This document shows positions 8,097 to 16,320 of a stretch of DNA of 64,000 nucleotides, in pieces. Under the pieces are notes generated by a model that was not told the origin of the DNA, ran no database searches, and worked only from the letters and a program-made list of their open reading frames with translations. How positions within the stretch are numbered: the stretch's first letter is position 1; every line of letters begins with the position of its first letter. Made by a program: the position numbers and the translations under genes. This stretch comes from Flavobacterium johnsoniae (GTDB lineage Bacteria; Bacteroidota; Bacteroidia; Flavobacteriales; Flavobacteriaceae), in NCBI RefSeq assembly GCF_001879205.1, contig NZ_MLFK01000002.1, positions 434,001 through 498,000 on the forward strand, in the 5' to 3' direction.

Positions 8097-9308
8097 ATGA
8101 AAAAAACAGGCATTCTTATTACCCTTTTTGTTTTATCAGTTTTATTAACGAACTGCAGCAACAAATCTGACGAATATATTGATCCGCGCGGTACCGATTA
8201 CGCTGGTTCCGAAAGCTGCATACAATGTCATCAGGTTCAATATAATATGGCTTTGCAGAGTTCTCACTTTAAAGCTACTGCTCCCGCAATTTCAGGAAAT
8301 GTTTTAGGCGATTTTGATAAAGGAAATCACACCTTTATCTACGACAAAAACACTAAACTAGTCATGGAAAAACGCAATGACAGTCTTTATCAGGTTTTAT
8401 ATAAAAATGGTAAAGAAGTTGAGGCACATCGTTTTGAAATTGTTTTTGGCGCCAAACATGCGCAGACTTCTGTTTACTGGCGCGATAACAATACTTACGA
8501 ACTACCTGTTTCTTACTACAACTCTATCAATAATTGGGCGACAAGTCCGGGATTTCCGGCAGATAAACCTTATTTTGACCGAATGGTGCTTAAAGATTGT
8601 TATTCTTGCCACGCTTCCAATGCAAGCAGCAGAAACGTCAATCAAAATTCAGCTGAGAAAAACTTCATGTCAATGGACGTTGAAGATATTATAGACAAAA
8701 AAACAATTGTTTACGGAATTGACTGCGAACGCTGTCACGGTCCGGCAAAGAAACATGTTGACTTTCATTTAAAAAATCCAAATGTAAAAACAGCAAACAG
8801 CATTACAAGCATTAAAACTTTAAACAGACAACAAAAGTTAGATGCCTGCGCTTTATGTCACGCCGGAAATGACGGAATGAAAATAAAATCCCGTTTTGAT
8901 TTTAAACCGGGAAATAGTTTATCTGAATTTTACAGAGAAACACGAAGTATAAATGACACCGCTCAATTTGATGTGCATGGGAACCAATTTCGTTTAATGG
9001 CGCAAAGTAAATGCTTTGTAAACAGCGATAAAATGGATTGTATAACATGTCATAACCCGCATGAAAATGCTTCTAAGAATATGGCTTCTTATTCTAAAAT
9101 CTGTATGAGCTGTCATCAGGGTTTAAAACACGATGAGAAAACCTTAAAAATAATGCCGGAAAAACTAATGGCAGATAATTGTGTAGAATGCCACATGCCG
9201 AAAAAATTATCGGGTGCAATTAAATTCCAGTTATCTAATAGCAAACAGCTTTCTAATTATATTTTAAGAACACACAGAATTGGGATTTATCCGCAAGATA
9301 AAAAGTAA
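8097..9308 (+). CDS. heptaheme c-type cytochrome lipoprotein
   Basis: A lipoprotein signal (MKKTGILI..., lipobox LLTNC) is followed by seven CxxCH heme-attachment sites: CIQCH, CYSCH, CERCH, CALCH, CITCH, CMSCH and CVECH. The arrangement, including a CERCHGP segment and CHNPH, resembles the cytochrome c554 / multiheme Doubled-CxxCH-type proteins. It should be an envelope electron carrier or part of a periplasmic redox complex. No partner reductase or maturation gene lies nearby. I chose the ATG at 8097; an in-frame TTG at 8067 would put ten residues before a perfect lipoprotein signal. The stop is directly adjacent to the stop of the convergent lpxH. Confidence 0.88.
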   Translation: MKKTGILITLFVLSVLLTNCSNKSDEYIDPRGTDYAGSESCIQCHQVQYNMALQSSHFKATAPAISGNVLGDFDKGNHTFIYDKNTKLVMEKRNDSLYQVLYKNGKEVEAHRFEIVFGAKHAQTSVYWRDNNTYELPVSYYNSINNWATSPGFPADKPYFDRMVLKDCYSCHASNASSRNVNQNSAEKNFMSMDVEDIIDKKTIVYGIDCERCHGPAKKHVDFHLKNPNVKTANSITSIKTLNRQQKLDACALCHAGNDGMKIKSRFDFKPGNSLSEFYRETRSINDTAQFDVHGNQFRLMAQSKCFVNSDKMDCITCHNPHENASKNMASYSKICMSCHQGLKHDEKTLKIMPEKLMADNCVECHMPKKLSGAIKFQLSNSKQLSNYILRTHRIGIYPQDKK

Positions 9309-10052
9309 TTATTTTTCGAATTTCTTAAGTTCAAAAGTTTCACCATCAAAAACGCCATAAGTAAAATACCCAATCCAGTCACCCAGATTTACGTATTTAG
9401 CATCTTGTCCAACCTCTATAATCATAGGCAGGTGACGATGCCCAAAAACAAAGTAATTATAATGTTTGGTTTCCAGTTTGCGTTTGGCATATAACACCAG
9501 CCATTCGTTTTCTTCTCCCAAAAATTTGACATCTTCATCACCGGAAATCAGTTTATTTTTAACCGATAAATATTGAGCCAGGCTTACCCCAACATCTGGA
9601 TGAAGCCAGCGGAAAAGCCATTTTGAAAACGGATTTGTGAATACCTTTTTCATTCTTTTATAACCTTTATCGCCAGGACCTTTTCCGTCGCCATGACCAA
9701 TTAAAAAAGTTTTTCCGTTAAAAGTAAATTCCTTGTTATCGTGATAAACCGGAATACCTAATTCGGTTTCAAAATAATCATTCATCCAAAGATCATGATT
9801 TCCCACAAAAAAATAAATAGGAATGCCGCTGTCACGTATTTCGGCCAGTTTGCCTAAAATACGAACGAAACCTTTTGGTACAACGGTTTTATATTCAAAC
9901 CAAAAATCAAATAAATCTCCCAGCAGAAAAATTGCTTCGGCATCTTCTTTTACCTCATCTAACCAGGCAACAAATTTCTTTTCGCGAGGCAGGCTCAATT
10001 CTGGAGTCGGCGCACCAAAATGCTGGTCTGAAGCAAAATATACTTTTTTCAT
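9309..10052 (-). CDS. lpxH: UDP-2,3-diacylglucosamine diphosphatase, LpxH type
   Basis: A calcineurin-like metallophosphoesterase of 247 residues. Motifs in order: SDQHFG (D9, H11), GDLFDFW, FVGNHDLW, GHGDGKG and FGHRH. This set, particularly GDLFDFW and GHGDG, is typical of LpxH, which releases UMP from UDP-2,3-diacylglucosamine on the cytosolic face of the inner membrane in lipid A synthesis. The Bacteroidota often carry more than one paralogue, so another phosphoesterase role is possible. Convergent with the cytochrome gene with no intervening bases. Confidence 0.82.
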   Translation of the reverse strand: MKKVYFASDQHFGAPTPELSLPREKKFVAWLDEVKEDAEAIFLLGDLFDFWFEYKTVVPKGFVRILGKLAEIRDSGIPIYFFVGNHDLWMNDYFETELGIPVYHDNKEFTFNGKTFLIGHGDGKGPGDKGYKRMKKVFTNPFSKWLFRWLHPDVGVSLAQYLSVKNKLISGDEDVKFLGEENEWLVLYAKRKLETKHYNYFVFGHRHLPMIIEVGQDAKYVNLGDWIGYFTYGVFDGETFELKKFEK

Positions 10053-10092
10053 GTAGATTATTAGATTGTTAGACTACTTAGATTTTAGACTT

Positions 10093-10114
10093 TTGTCTCT
10101 CTGAGTGAAGTCGA
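10093..10114. repeat. diverged copy of TTGTC...CTGAG...GTCGA element
   Basis: Reads TTGTCTCTCTGAGTGAAG then TCGA, a diverged relative of the elements at 3494 and 19228, in the gap between lpxH and queD. The surrounding bases (GATTATTAGATTGTTAGAC and GGAATTTAGAATTT) are simple-sequence-like. Confidence 0.4.
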
Positions 10115-10150
10115 GGAGTTTTGGAATTTAGAATTTAAATAATTAGCATT

Positions 10151-10603
10151 TTACAAATTATCACTTGCATACCATTCTGCAAACGAAGATTCTGTTTCCT
10201 GAAGTTTAAGCGAAAAAAGAGAAATTCCGTGAGGAAGTCTTGCCACAATCCTTTCGGCAAAATCAACAACCATGTTTTCACTTGTAGGCTGATAATCTAC
10301 CAAGATAACATGATGACCGCGATTTTTTAATTCATTTGCCAATTCAATATGCGGTGTTGTCTGATTGAAAACAGTTGCATGATCAAATTGATCGACGATC
10401 TCTTCTTTTACAATTTTCTTTAGATCCGAAAAGTCAATTACCATTCCGAACTTTACATTCGATCGGTCTGTAATTGGCGAACCAATAACTGTTACCGATA
10501 ATTTATAACTATGTCCGTGAACGTTTTTGCATTTTCCGTCGTAACCGTACAGTGCATGGCCGGTTTCGAAACTAAATTGTTTTGTAATTCTGATATTACT
10601 CAT
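10151..10603 (-). CDS. queD: 6-carboxy-5,6,7,8-tetrahydropterin synthase QueD
   Basis: Converts 7,8-dihydroneopterin triphosphate to 6-carboxytetrahydropterin in queuosine/preQ0 biosynthesis. The zinc ligands are His16 (ETGHAL), His29 and His31 (NVHGHSY), with the catalytic Cys25 between them (GKCKN). The later SSFAEW segment supplies the conserved Glu. At 150 residues it has the normal length for the PTPS/QueD family. No other queuosine gene lies in the window and no preQ1-type leader fits between it and the next gene upstream. Confidence 0.9.
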   Translation of the reverse strand: MSNIRITKQFSFETGHALYGYDGKCKNVHGHSYKLSVTVIGSPITDRSNVKFGMVIDFSDLKKIVKEEIVDQFDHATVFNQTTPHIELANELKNRGHHVILVDYQPTSENMVVDFAERIVARLPHGISLFSLKLQETESSFAEWYASDNL

Positions 10604-10635
10604 CGATTTTTAATTTAAGGTTGCAAATTTACAAA

Positions 10636-10812
10636 TTAATAACCGTTTTTGTCTCTTTTTTTGGCTCTGTTATACATCCAATACGCAATTCCTATTAAAA
10701 CTATAAACGGAATGAAAGATCCAATCACAACTCCAATCTGATAACCGCTGTCTGGAGCGTTCTTAATTTTCTCTGCTACATCGACATTCTGAAATAATGA
10801 AATAATTTTCAT
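10636..10812 (-). CDS. 58-residue single-pass membrane protein
   Basis: A small open frame starting MKIISLFQNVD. It has one membrane helix at about residues 25-46 (GVVIGSFIPFIVLIGIAYWM) and a basic tail NRAKKRDKNGY, giving an N-out or periplasmic N-terminus by the positive-inside rule. It lies 32 bases upstream of queD on the same strand. Base composition and the clean start and stop support it as a real gene. Function unknown. Confidence 0.6.
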   Translation of the reverse strand: MKIISLFQNVDVAEKIKNAPDSGYQIGVVIGSFIPFIVLIGIAYWMYNRAKKRDKNGY

Positions 10813-10898
10813 GGTAATTTATTTATAAGCATTTAGCGATATACAAACTTGTCAAGTTTAAAACTTTGACAAAGCTGCTAAAAACAGAGTATCTATTT

Positions 10899-11663
10899 TT
10901 ATTTTTTAAACTGCAGTAAAGCATTTCGGCTGAAATCAGACAAAACCAGTTTACCCGTAATGGATGCACGTTCTAAAAGAAGTGATTCCCAGTGTTCTGT
11001 TCCTTCCCAGATAATCTTTTTCATTTCTTTTAAAGCTTCCGGATTATAGGAACTCAATTTTTGCGCAAAATTTTCAACATCTTTATCCAGATTAACCGCC
11101 TCGCTTAAAACCGAATACAGTCCTTTTTGAAAACCCCAGCCTGCTGATTTCCATTCGTGAGGCGCCAATGTCATTTCGGTCATGGCTGTTTTACCTATTT
11201 TACGTGAAACAGCAGGTTCAATAACAAAAGGCCCGATTCCTATTGCAAGTTCAGATAATTTTATATCACTTTCCGGGGTTGCAAAAACATAATCGCAGGC
11301 CGAAATAATTCCTACTCCGCCACCGACAGCTTTTCCCTGTACGCGTCCAATAATTAGTTTATTGCAATTACGCATTGCATTTAACAAATGTGCAAAACCA
11401 GAGAAAAATTCAGTTCCTTGTTCTTCATTTTGAACTTGTAAAAGTTCATCAAACGAAGCCCCGGAACAAAAAGCTTTCGCTCCTTCGCTTTTTAATACAA
11501 TTACCGAAACGTTTTTATTTTGACTTAATTCATTGATTTCAGCGGTTAAACGATCTAATAATTGACGTGGAAAAGAATTACTTGCCGGATGCCCAAACTG
11601 CACGGTTGCAATAGTATTTCGAAAAGAAGTTTCTAAAGTCCCCTTTGTATTTTCTAAGCTCAT
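10899..11663 (-). CDS. enoyl-CoA hydratase/isomerase family protein
   Basis: A crotonase-fold protein of 254 residues. Oxyanion-hole segments are visible: GAKAFCSGASFDELL and GRVQGKAVGGGVGII. The second catalytic Glu is present in LSELAIGIGP. The position of the first Glu of enoyl-CoA hydratase (GGGxE) is Gly here, so simple hydration by the two-Glu mechanism is not assured. Methylglutaconyl-CoA hydratase-like or isomerase activity are alternatives. It stands alone between the small membrane gene and the tRNA region. Confidence 0.82.
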   Translation of the reverse strand: MSLENTKGTLETSFRNTIATVQFGHPASNSFPRQLLDRLTAEINELSQNKNVSVIVLKSEGAKAFCSGASFDELLQVQNEEQGTEFFSGFAHLLNAMRNCNKLIIGRVQGKAVGGGVGIISACDYVFATPESDIKLSELAIGIGPFVIEPAVSRKIGKTAMTEMTLAPHEWKSAGWGFQKGLYSVLSEAVNLDKDVENFAQKLSSYNPEALKEMKKIIWEGTEHWESLLLERASITGKLVLSDFSRNALLQFKK

Positions 11664-11768
11664 AAATATAGATTTAATTGTAAAGTTACGGTTTTGAAAA
11701 ATATTTCTATCAGATCCCTTTTGAAATTTGTTTTTTGAAAATTAAATGACTTTATTTGCTATCACTTT

Positions 11769-11851
11769 GGGGGATTAGCTCATTTGGCTAGAACGTCCCG
11801 ACTACAATCGGGAAGCTGACAAGTTTGATTCGAATTCTAAAGTTTAAATAC
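11769..11851 (+). pseudogene. degenerate tRNA-Ala-like copy
   Basis: The first 24 bases (GGGGGATTAGCTCATTTGGC and four more) are identical, apart from position, to the 5' part of the tRNA-Ala gene 83 bases downstream. After that the sequence departs: the anticodon arm is replaced by a hairpin TCCCG...CGGGA with a CTACAA-like loop, a weak T-arm-like TTGATTCGAATTC follows, and no 3' acceptor strand pairs with the 5' one. It cannot make a functional tRNA. It looks like a partial tandem duplication that was later overwritten by a small intergenic palindrome. Confidence 0.6.
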
Positions 11852-11925
11852 GGGGGATTAGCTCATTTGGCTAGAGCGCTTGCCTGGCAGGCAAGAGGTG
11901 ACCGGTTCGAATCCGGTATTCTCCA
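11852..11925 (+). tRNA. tRNA-Ala(GGC)
   Basis: A complete 74-base cloverleaf: acceptor GGGGGAT/ATTCTCC, D-arm GCTC...GAGC, anticodon stem CTTGC/GCAAG with loop CTGGCAG (anticodon GGC), and T-arm ACCGG-TTCGAAT-CCGGT. The G3-U70 wobble pair, the alanine identity element, is present. CCA is not encoded. Confidence 0.95.
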
Positions 11926-11930
11926 CAAAA

Positions 11931-11960
11931 AAAATACCCAAACATCTGTTTGGGTATTTT
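11931..11960 (+). terminator. intrinsic terminator after tRNA-Ala
   Basis: A perfect hairpin AAAATACCCAAA - CATCTG - TTTGGGTATTTT begins 5 bases after the tRNA and is followed by a T-rich stretch. Confidence 0.85.
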
Positions 11961-11975
11961 TGTTTATACAAAGAT

Positions 11976-12089
11976 ATGTTTTACACTTATATTATATATT
12001 CTAAAGTCCTTAACAAATATTATATTGGTTCTTGCCAAAATATTGAGCAGCGTCTTGAAGATCATTTGAATGGCAGAAGTAAATTGTAG
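11976..12089 (+). pseudogene. truncated GIY-YIG endonuclease remnant
   Basis: An open frame of 37 residues begins MFYTYIIYSK, then NKYYIGSCQNIEQRLEDHLNG. This is the first third of a UPF0213/YhbQ-like GIY-YIG domain (normally about 80-90 residues), with the Tyr of TYI and YIG and the following Arg intact. It then ends at TAG after GRSKL. The catalytic Glu and the rest of the fold are absent and are not found in the next bases in any frame I read. It lies directly behind the tRNA-Ala terminator. Probably a decayed gene rather than a functional mini-protein. Confidence 0.65.
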
Positions 12090-12128
12090 AAATACTTATA
12101 ACTTACAAACCGTCTTTCAATTTTTCAA

Positions 12129-12305
12129 TTATTTTTCATTCGCCGAATCCTCAACATCCACGTCATCCTTTTCAGTTTTTTTAAAATCATTATTAAGCAA
12201 ATCGGTCAGTTTCTTTTTCTCTTTTTGATTTTTTCTGATCGTCAATACAACCAAAAGAATAACCAGTACAGCCACAACTCCTATTACAATCCAATTAATT
12301 TCCAT
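12129..12305 (-). CDS. 58-residue membrane-anchored protein
   Basis: Starts MEINWIVIGVV with one hydrophobic helix (about residues 5-22), then a strongly basic segment RKNQKEKKK and an acidic tail ending DSANEK. A short N-terminus and basic flank predict the C-terminal part in the cytoplasm. The composition is like small flavobacterial membrane proteins of unknown role. It stands alone, facing away from the gene at 12505. Confidence 0.6.
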   Translation of the reverse strand: MEINWIVIGVVAVLVILLVVLTIRKNQKEKKKLTDLLNNDFKKTEKDDVDVEDSANEK

Positions 12306-12504
12306 AGTTTTAGTTTTAAATAAAAGTAAAGATTAAAACTATCCCCCATATTATCAAAAGGTTAAACATTACATTCAGGCACTAAAAGCTTAGCTTAATA
12401 TAATTATAACTTTTGAAAGATCTCTCTTTAAAACTGTTTCTTATTTTTGTGTACCACAAAACATTCAGAAGAGAATATTTACAAAACTGTCCAAACCTTT
12501 TAAA

Positions 12505-12948
12505 ATGAATCAAGTCTTAAAAACCAAAATATTCTCATTCTTAAAAAAACTCATCTCAATTGCGATCTTAATTTTTGCTTTTACTTTCTCAGAAATTTAT
12601 TGGTCAATGGGAAGCCTTTCTGAAAGAGTTTCTAGTGGAAATCCAGACAGCAGTTTTTTTGATGACGCTTATTTATTGTCCTTGTTTACCACTTTTATCC
12701 TAACTATTATTTTTTTGTTTCTTACTTTAATAAAAAACATATATTTAAAAATCACAATTGAATTAATATTTCTAATTTCAGTTTGGTTTTTCTGGAATTA
12801 CAGCATTTTTGTTGATCGTGAATCTTCATGGAGCACTTATCTTTTTAAGGAAGAAATAATTCACACACTTGCATTGTCATTTATTCCTATTTCCGTTTTA
12901 TCAATTGTTGTGGTATTTGCTTTAAATTTTATCTCAAAAAAATTATGA
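12505..12948 (+). CDS. hypothetical four-helix membrane protein
   Basis: 147 residues with four hydrophobic segments, at about residues 15-33, 52-75, 80-98 and 122-143. No family recognised. Its last bases overlap the next start codon (ATGA), so the two are translationally coupled. It is the first gene of a five-gene same-strand run ending at 16205. Confidence 0.65.
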   Translation: MNQVLKTKIFSFLKKLISIAILIFAFTFSEIYWSMGSLSERVSSGNPDSSFFDDAYLLSLFTTFILTIIFLFLTLIKNIYLKITIELIFLISVWFFWNYSIFVDRESSWSTYLFKEEIIHTLALSFIPISVLSIVVVFALNFISKKL

Positions 12949-13874
12949 GTACAAATAAAAAAATAATCTTGCGGGTGTATTTGATTCTCAGTTTTCTCTT
13001 TGTGCTAACCGGTTTCTTATATTATTTTAAACAAATAAGCTTACGCGGTTATTACAGCGATGTTTTTCTTTTCTGGCTCTGGCTTTTTATGAGTTTTGTG
13101 GTAATTGTAGTTTTCTGGAAAAAAATTACGGCTAAGCTTCTTTTAGCAGCTTTACTGTTGACTTTGGCATTTAGTATTATTCCCATGATGATTCCTTTTT
13201 ATGCTTTACTACTCTCAACTACATCATTGGGATTAATAAAAGATAAAAACCTGAACGAAAAATATCGGGCGCAAATTGTGGGTTACGGAGTGATGACATC
13301 TCCGTGGCTTGAAGTAATTGAAAAGAATGGATTAATTGAAAAAAGGATTATAAAATGCACTGATTCGCAGCTTATGGATGAAAATCCGGATATCAAAATC
13401 AGAACTGCAAAAGATATTCTTTTTAATAAAGAAACTGACAGCACCATTACACTCACACTTTTTTATGGCGGGCCTAACAAAACCTTTACATTCAATAAAA
13501 AAACAGGAGATATTGCAGCGCAAACGCCTGATCTAAAAAACCTGGTCAAGAAATATGACGGAACATGGTTCAACGAAAGCGAAAAATCTTTTCTCACTTT
13601 CTATTTCGAACAAGGATCTGATTATGCTGTAGTAAACACCTGGACTGGAAGCATAGATAAAAAAGAAAATATTGATGCTTATAAAGCTTTTATAAAAGAA
13701 CGTAAATTAATCCTGCCTGCAGAAAACAGCGATCACCACGCGCCGTACTGCGAAATAGATATAGAAAACAATTTACTTGTTTACAAATGCAATCAGGGAC
13801 TTAATTTCTCTGACAATTCCCTTACTACAAAAAAACCAATAGCTATAACAAAATACAAACGCATAGCAGATTAA
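12945..13874 (+). CDS. hypothetical membrane protein with soluble C-terminal domain
   Basis: 309 residues. Three hydrophobic helices occupy about residues 5-26, 33-56 and 61-92. A hydrophilic domain of about 200 residues follows, with WLEVIEKNGLI, FYGGPNKTF and TPDLKNLVKKYDGTWFNE segments. Which side of the membrane this domain faces is uncertain. It overlaps the preceding small membrane protein by four bases, so the pair probably works together. I recognise no family. Confidence 0.65.
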   Translation: MSTNKKIILRVYLILSFLFVLTGFLYYFKQISLRGYYSDVFLFWLWLFMSFVVIVVFWKKITAKLLLAALLLTLAFSIIPMMIPFYALLLSTTSLGLIKDKNLNEKYRAQIVGYGVMTSPWLEVIEKNGLIEKRIIKCTDSQLMDENPDIKIRTAKDILFNKETDSTITLTLFYGGPNKTFTFNKKTGDIAAQTPDLKNLVKKYDGTWFNESEKSFLTFYFEQGSDYAVVNTWTGSIDKKENIDAYKAFIKERKLILPAENSDHHAPYCEIDIENNLLVYKCNQGLNFSDNSLTTKKPIAITKYKRIAD

Positions 13875-13932
13875 TCCTAACACAAATTGTAAATTTTATA
13901 TCTTGTACAATCTATTTAATCCCCCATTATTT

Positions 13933-14961
13933 ATGAAAATAAAACTATACGCCGTGTCTACATTTCTTGTACTGTTACTTTTTTCTTGTAAAAAAGAAAA
14001 CACCAAAACCGCCCAACCCAATTTGGTTGAAAAAACAGAAACTAAAACCGACACTTTACAAGAAGTCGAAGACGGTCCGAGAAAAGAAAGTATCAATTTA
14101 TTTACCCTTACTCCAAAAGACAGCAGTGATGTTGCTTTTGTTTCTCTTTCTGACATTTATCCTGTAAGCGACGAAAAAGACACCCTTACTTTACCCAATA
14201 TTGAAAAAATAGGAAAATACAATGCAGAGTATTTTTCTTTTGAGAAGAACTACAGAAAAAGATTTTTATCGAAAACCAATATAGCCGAAACTGATTCTGT
14301 TTTTGTCTATGATTATGCTAAAAACAAACTGGCTTCTTTTGCCGTAAAAAACCTAAAAACAGCCGCGATGCTAAACGGATATTCATCCGGAGAAGATTGG
14401 CCGTATCAAAATTACGATTTCATGATTGGTTTCGAAATCAGTAAAAAATATTTAAACGGATTTAGCGAATATTATAGAGATGCACTAGTATATGTTGGTA
14501 AAGAAAATCCATTTTCGAAAGAACGTTTAAAGCCAATTGCCTGGAAAAAAATTGCCGTAAAAGACTATCCTTCTAAAGCAATGAAAAATAAAGATCGTAC
14601 TTTGTTAAAAGGCAAAACTACTGGTAATACCTACTCTTTTAAAACTGACAGCTATCAATATTTTTTACAGGATTATTTAGACAGCAATAAAACAATTTAT
14701 GGCAGACGTCTTTTAGTTGTCGATTCTAAAACGAAAGACATTATACTTGAGAAACTGTACAGCCAAAGCGAAGGCACCTCGCCTGCTCCTTTAAATTATG
14801 AAGAAGGAGACGATGCGATTAACCAATGGACAGGAAAGCTCTTTAAAGACAAACCTGCAGTTGTTTTTGGTTTCGAATATCATTCATTTGGATGTCCGGA
14901 AATTTCAATTATAGATAAATCAAACGAAGAAATTTATCTGCAATGCGATAATCGTCATTAA
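13933..14961 (+). CDS. hypothetical lipoprotein
   Basis: 342 residues with a lipoprotein signal: MKIKLYAV, a hydrophobic core and lipobox LLFSC. The mature part is rich in Lys, Asp and aromatic residues and ends HSFGCPEISI...LQCDNRH. No known domain recognised. I chose the ATG at 13933; an in-frame TTG at 13903 would add ten residues before the signal peptide. Part of the 12.5-16.2 kb run. Confidence 0.65.
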   Translation: MKIKLYAVSTFLVLLLFSCKKENTKTAQPNLVEKTETKTDTLQEVEDGPRKESINLFTLTPKDSSDVAFVSLSDIYPVSDEKDTLTLPNIEKIGKYNAEYFSFEKNYRKRFLSKTNIAETDSVFVYDYAKNKLASFAVKNLKTAAMLNGYSSGEDWPYQNYDFMIGFEISKKYLNGFSEYYRDALVYVGKENPFSKERLKPIAWKKIAVKDYPSKAMKNKDRTLLKGKTTGNTYSFKTDSYQYFLQDYLDSNKTIYGRRLLVVDSKTKDIILEKLYSQSEGTSPAPLNYEEGDDAINQWTGKLFKDKPAVVFGFEYHSFGCPEISIIDKSNEEIYLQCDNRH

Positions 14962-14995
14962 GAAAATATTGACCAACAATAGTAATTCTAACAAC

Positions 14996-15580
14996 ATGGA
15001 ACAAATAAAAACACGCATCGCCGAATGTGAACTGGAATATGATGAAATAAAGGAATCTTCTCCTGCTTCAGATGAAGAAATACAACAATTAGCTTCTTAT
15101 TTTTCTCTGCCTTTGCCCGAAGAATTGATCCGCTTTTATAAAACTATCGGCGGCATAGAATCTGATGATATTTTCTGTATTTCGTCTGCTGAAAATCTAA
15201 TCCGATACATCGAACAAAGAGCCGATTTTGCTCATAATTCGACAGGTATTATTGATACGATTATTGCTTATTGGGGAAATGACAGACCAGAATTACAAAA
15301 ATATCAGCTGCTAACCCAGGAAGAAACCGCAAAAATTAATGCGTCCTTCCAATGCATCGGCTGGATGACGTCAGAAGAAGATGTTGAGGAAAGCAGCGAA
15401 TATGTTATTTTTGATCAAAACGGAAACTTTACCAACGTTTACTGCCACCAAGATGATATTAAAGCGGCCACAGATCAATTATTGAAATTTTTAGAATCTG
15501 GACTTCCAAAAAGAACTCTTAAAAATGTACTTGACGAATTGTTTAAAAGAGCCGAAGGAACTTTAAGTCGTTGGGATTAA
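14996..15580 (+). CDS. SMI1/KNR4 (SUKH) family protein
   Basis: About 194 residues, cytosolic. The N-terminal half shows the SUKH signature pattern: ASDEEIQQLASYFSLPLPEE followed by FYKTIGGIES, the place where SUKH proteins carry the LPxxL..fl...NG/GG turn. A mid-segment FQCIGWM and YVIFDQNGN match the later strand region. SUKH proteins are often immunity proteins of contact-dependent or polymorphic toxins, but many are orphans. No toxin gene is seen beside it. I prefer the ATG at 14996 over an in-frame TTG at 14969. Confidence 0.6.
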   Translation: MEQIKTRIAECELEYDEIKESSPASDEEIQQLASYFSLPLPEELIRFYKTIGGIESDDIFCISSAENLIRYIEQRADFAHNSTGIIDTIIAYWGNDRPELQKYQLLTQEETAKINASFQCIGWMTSEEDVEESSEYVIFDQNGNFTNVYCHQDDIKAATDQLLKFLESGLPKRTLKNVLDELFKRAEGTLSRWD

Positions 15581-15635
15581 GTATTGAATTCTAAATCTCT
15601 GTAATCAAACCAATAACAAGCTAAAATCTTACATC

Positions 15636-16205
15636 ATGTCTGAATTAAGTTCTTTATTCTGTAAAGTAAAAATTGCGAAACCGCAGCTGGAAAAGTTTTT
15701 AAGCAGTCCGCCTGAAGAACCTGACTTAAATAAAAACTGGATCGATTGGTGGGACAGCCGCAAAATGTATTCGAAAATGGAACTGACTCCAGAATTACTG
15801 CGCACTTATAGCGATAACACCAATCAGGAAGTTATTGACGGCTGGATCGATTATCCGCAAGCAATGGCTTTTTCAGATTATGATGAAACTACCGAAGAAT
15901 GGAATTGGGGAATGATGTTTTTTAGCGAAAACTTTACGGAAATGCTGCCTATGTTTGCTTTTATTATAAGCTTGGAAAAATACGTTAGCGAAAGCGTCGA
16001 AAATATGGCAATCGTTTTTCCTTTCTTTTGGGGAGATGATGCTGTTCATGCTTATATTAATTTTGAAGATGGAGATGCCATATTAAGTCCGAAAGTTCAA
16101 ACTTTAAAAGACGTAAATCCGGAGACTGTGGAAAAGACAAAAGATTACCTCAACAAAAAATGGGATCAAATTGCCAAAGAAATGGATTTGGATAATTTGG
16201 ATTAA
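15636..16205 (+). CDS. hypothetical acidic protein
   Basis: 189 residues, very acidic (Asp/Glu-rich, ending MDLDNLD) and rich in Trp (WIDWWDS, EEWNWGMMFF). No signal peptide or membrane helix. It follows the SUKH-like gene by 55 bases on the same strand. Size, acidity and company resemble bacterial immunity proteins, but I recognise no family and this is only inference. Confidence 0.6.
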   Translation: MSELSSLFCKVKIAKPQLEKFLSSPPEEPDLNKNWIDWWDSRKMYSKMELTPELLRTYSDNTNQEVIDGWIDYPQAMAFSDYDETTEEWNWGMMFFSENFTEMLPMFAFIISLEKYVSESVENMAIVFPFFWGDDAVHAYINFEDGDAILSPKVQTLKDVNPETVEKTKDYLNKKWDQIAKEMDLDNLD

Positions 16206-16218
16206 TCTTTGAAATATG

Positions 16219-16242
16219 GTGCGAAGTCTACCAACTTCGCAC
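16219..16242. terminator. possible terminator hairpin
   Basis: Perfect inverted repeat GTGCGAAGT - CTACCA - ACTTCGCAC, 14 bases after the acidic protein stop. A strong U-tract does not follow at once, so it may be a weak terminator or a REP-like element. Confidence 0.4.
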
Positions 16243-16320
16243 TACTCCAATGTTCCTTTTTATGATTTAAATTCTTTGCAGAATTTCTTCCAAAGAGCCT
16301 TCGAGACTTAGCAGCAAAAC

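Noticed and set aside
11880..11975. Open frame beginning inside tRNA-Ala and running into the GIY-YIG remnant
   Set aside because: The first 32 codons are the tRNA, its terminator and spacer; only the part from ATG 11976 has protein-like similarity.
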